This document shows positions 5,811 through 7,054 of a DNA stretch of 7,054 nt, piece by piece. Origin of the DNA: Candidatus Pelagibacterales bacterium (GTDB lineage: Bacteria; Pseudomonadota; Alphaproteobacteria; Pelagibacterales; AG-422-B15); the NCBI GenBank assembly GCA_016777745.1, contig JADHQX010000066.1, positions 1-7,054 of the forward strand. Reading direction: 5' to 3'. The translations under genes and the position numbers were made by a program. Under the pieces are notes generated by a model. That model did no database searches. It was not told the origin of the DNA and worked only from the letters and a program-made list of their open reading frames with translations. How positions within the stretch are numbered: position 1 is the stretch's first letter; each line of letters starts with the position of its first letter.

Positions 5811-7054
5811 ATGGATATTAATACATTATTCCCACTATTTTCTCCCTCGACGGGGATCAGCATTTTGCTTGTGTATGGATTGTTTGCGTTCGCGATGACT
5901 CACTACTTTAGTCGAGGATACAACGATAACAAGACTTCCTTCTTGGTAGCAAGACGTGAACTTGGCACATTTCAAGGCTCCCTCAGTGTGGCAGCCGCTT
6001 GGTTATGGGCACCAGGATTATTCATCTCTGCTCAGCAGGCATATGTGAATGGACTGGTAGGTTTATTTTGGTTCTGTTTAGGCAACTTCCTTACACTGGG
6101 ATTATTTGCCTATTTTGCCAAACGCATCAGAACAAATGAACCAGAAGGCTTTACATTTTCAGGTTATCTACGCAAACGTTTTTCAGGCAGAGTACAAAGT
6201 TTATTTGTGGTTGAAATGATGCTGTTGGCAACTTGTGCCTTTGCAATCAATTTATTAGCAGGCTCGAAAACAGTCGAAGTACTCACAGGAGTTGATTACA
6301 CATTAGCAACATTTTTAATGGCAGGTGTGGCAATACTGTATTCATTCAGAACAGGTTTAAAAGCAACTGTGGTAACAGAAATAATCAAAATTATAGTTGT
6401 ATGGATTGGCGTACTGGTATTAGTGCCGTGGGCAATCTCTAGTGCAGGTGGCTGGGACGTTGTTGTCGCAGGACTAGGTGGTAAAACAGGACTAGGTGGA
6501 CAAATATTTGGTACATCATTTGCATGGGGCATATTCACTGGATTTGGTGCGGCCGCTTTCTTAGGACACTTGGGTGGACCATGGGGTGATAACTCATTCT
6601 ATCAAAGAGCATTTTCTATCAAGACAGATTCGATTATACCTTCATATATAATTGCTTCATTTGTGTTCATTGTGATTCCAGTCTGTATGGGACTGTTAGG
6701 CTTTTTGGCCGCAGGATCAGGATTAGATATTCCTAGTAACATGGTAGGTACAACCAATGCAATCGTGATAGGAACTTTCCTGCCACCGATAGCATCAATC
6801 ATATTTGCGTTTATGATATTTGCTGGTTTGGTTGCAATACTTGATTCACAGTTTGCATCAGTGGCCAACATGACTGGACACGATGTATACAATCAATTCA
6901 AGAAAGGTAGTCCTATCAGTTCTGCACGTTATGGCATGATTGCTTTAGCAATAGCGGGTCTTATAGTGGCAAATATACCGGGTATGCAGTTAGTGTATCT
7001 GTTTTTATTCTTTGCTGTTTTACGTGCATCTGTGTGGTTACCATCGATGATTGC
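5811..7054 (+). CDS. Sodium:solute symporter (SSS) family transporter, 3' end outside window
   Basis: The frame beginning at the ATG at 5811 is open to the window end and gives 414 residues of a polytopic membrane protein. Hydrophobic spans are visible near 14-33, 57-76, 80-103, 128-150, 164-180, 190-211, 236-254, 278-303, 318-345, 373-390 and 393-410. The pattern is that of the SSS (solute:sodium symporter) family with a LeuT-like fold: a Gly/Ala/Trp-rich second span with AAAWLWAPG (61-69), GPWGDNSFYQRAFS (256-269), which matches the family's D-x-x-x-Q-R loop after a core helix, and AGLVAILDSQFASVANMTGHDVY (338-360 in total), the helix carrying the Na2 site and ending in the conserved D-(I/V)-Y. 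Full-length members have about 450-600 residues, so a C-terminal part is missing. Substrate cannot be assigned; sugars, amino acids, urea and organic acids are all carried by this family. It has its own promoter and is probably unrelated to the glycan genes. Confidence 0.85.
   Translation, partial: MDINTLFPLFSPSTGISILLVYGLFAFAMTHYFSRGYNDNKTSFLVARRELGTFQGSLSVAAAWLWAPGLFISAQQAYVNGLVGLFWFCLGNFLTLGLFAYFAKRIRTNEPEGFTFSGYLRKRFSGRVQSLFVVEMMLLATCAFAINLLAGSKTVEVLTGVDYTLATFLMAGVAILYSFRTGLKATVVTEIIKIIVVWIGVLVLVPWAISSAGGWDVVVAGLGGKTGLGGQIFGTSFAWGIFTGFGAAAFLGHLGGPWGDNSFYQRAFSIKTDSIIPSYIIASFVFIVIPVCMGLLGFLAAGSGLDIPSNMVGTTNAIVIGTFLPPIASIIFAFMIFAGLVAILDSQFASVANMTGHDVYNQFKKGSPISSARYGMIALAIAGLIVANIPGMQLVYLFLFFAVLRASVWLPSMI
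6468..6503 (+). repeat. Two tandem 18-bp in-frame units within the transporter gene
   Basis: Positions 6468-6485 and 6486-6503 are adjacent 18-bp units sharing a 13-bp identical core, CAGGACTAGGTGG (6469-6481 and 6487-6499). They encode AGLGGK and TGLGGQ (residues 220-231) in a loop between hydrophobic spans. This looks like an old in-frame slippage duplication, tolerated because it lies in a glycine-rich loop. Confidence 0.6.

Noticed and set aside
6296..6892. Minus-strand open frames at 6296-6538 and 6602-6892
   Set aside because: They are antisense to the transporter frame, which is open over 1.2 kb with SSS motifs; the translated products are low-complexity mirrors of hydrophobic codons.
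1..7054. Whole window as phage genome
   Set aside because: Several genes are of types also found in marine phages, but no structural, packaging or replication gene is present and a SSS transporter is a cellular gene. A phage-derived origin of part of the island stays possible and is listed as a finding.

Overview
The window is AT-rich, densely packed bacterial-type DNA with standard codon use. It carries seven protein genes: five complete ones that look like a surface-glycan or accessory cassette, plus a gene cut off at each edge. The sodium:solute symporter-type transporter at the right edge argues for a cellular chromosome rather than a virus. The left and middle genes (2OG-Fe(II) oxygenase, asparagine synthase-like amidotransferase, FkbM methyltransferase, capsule-type transferases) are kinds shared by streamlined marine bacteria and their large tailed phages. 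My best guess is a hypervariable surface-polysaccharide island of a marine oligotrophic proteobacterium. The taxon is inference at low confidence.

Layout. (1) 1-150, plus: the last 49 residues of a 2OG-Fe(II) oxygenase-like protein. (2) 151-1866, plus: a complete class II asparagine synthase/amidotransferase whose ATG directly follows the preceding stop. (3) 4760 down to 1845, minus: a four-gene operon in the order GT-A-type glycosyltransferase, GT-B-like protein 'P2', FkbM-type methyltransferase, GT-B-like protein 'P1'. All three junctions are 4-bp ATGA overlaps. The operon's last codons overlap the 3' end of the amidotransferase gene by 22 bp, tail to tail. (4) 4761-4786: a 26-bp divergent intergenic gap holding a perfect 12-bp palindrome. 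(5) 4787-5761, plus: a third, more diverged member of the P1/P2 family, 'P3'. (6) 5762-5810: a 49-bp gap with a second 12-bp palindrome and a sigma70-like promoter whose -10 box lies only 6 nt from the next ATG. (7) 5811-7054, plus: an SSS-family transporter cut by the window end.

How the genes may work together. The three P proteins share a C-terminal block of the form VVT-(N/S)-(S/C)-(S/T)-x-A-(I/V)-DA-x-x-x-G-(I/V)-PV, preceded by an R-x-(H/K)-P motif, and a D/RxxW...YxxxTxxE tail. These are the positions of the HP and S/T nucleotide-binding motifs of capsule and CMP-sugar transferases of GT-B fold. With a GT-A glycosyltransferase, an FkbM O-methyltransferase and an amidotransferase, the most economical reading is synthesis and decoration (methylation, amidation) of a cell-surface glycan. 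Three related but non-identical P proteins within 4 kb, two of them with Lys in place of the motif His, are the most unusual part of the window. I saw no RNA genes, CRISPR array, insertion sequence or attachment site. No gap between genes exceeds 49 bp.
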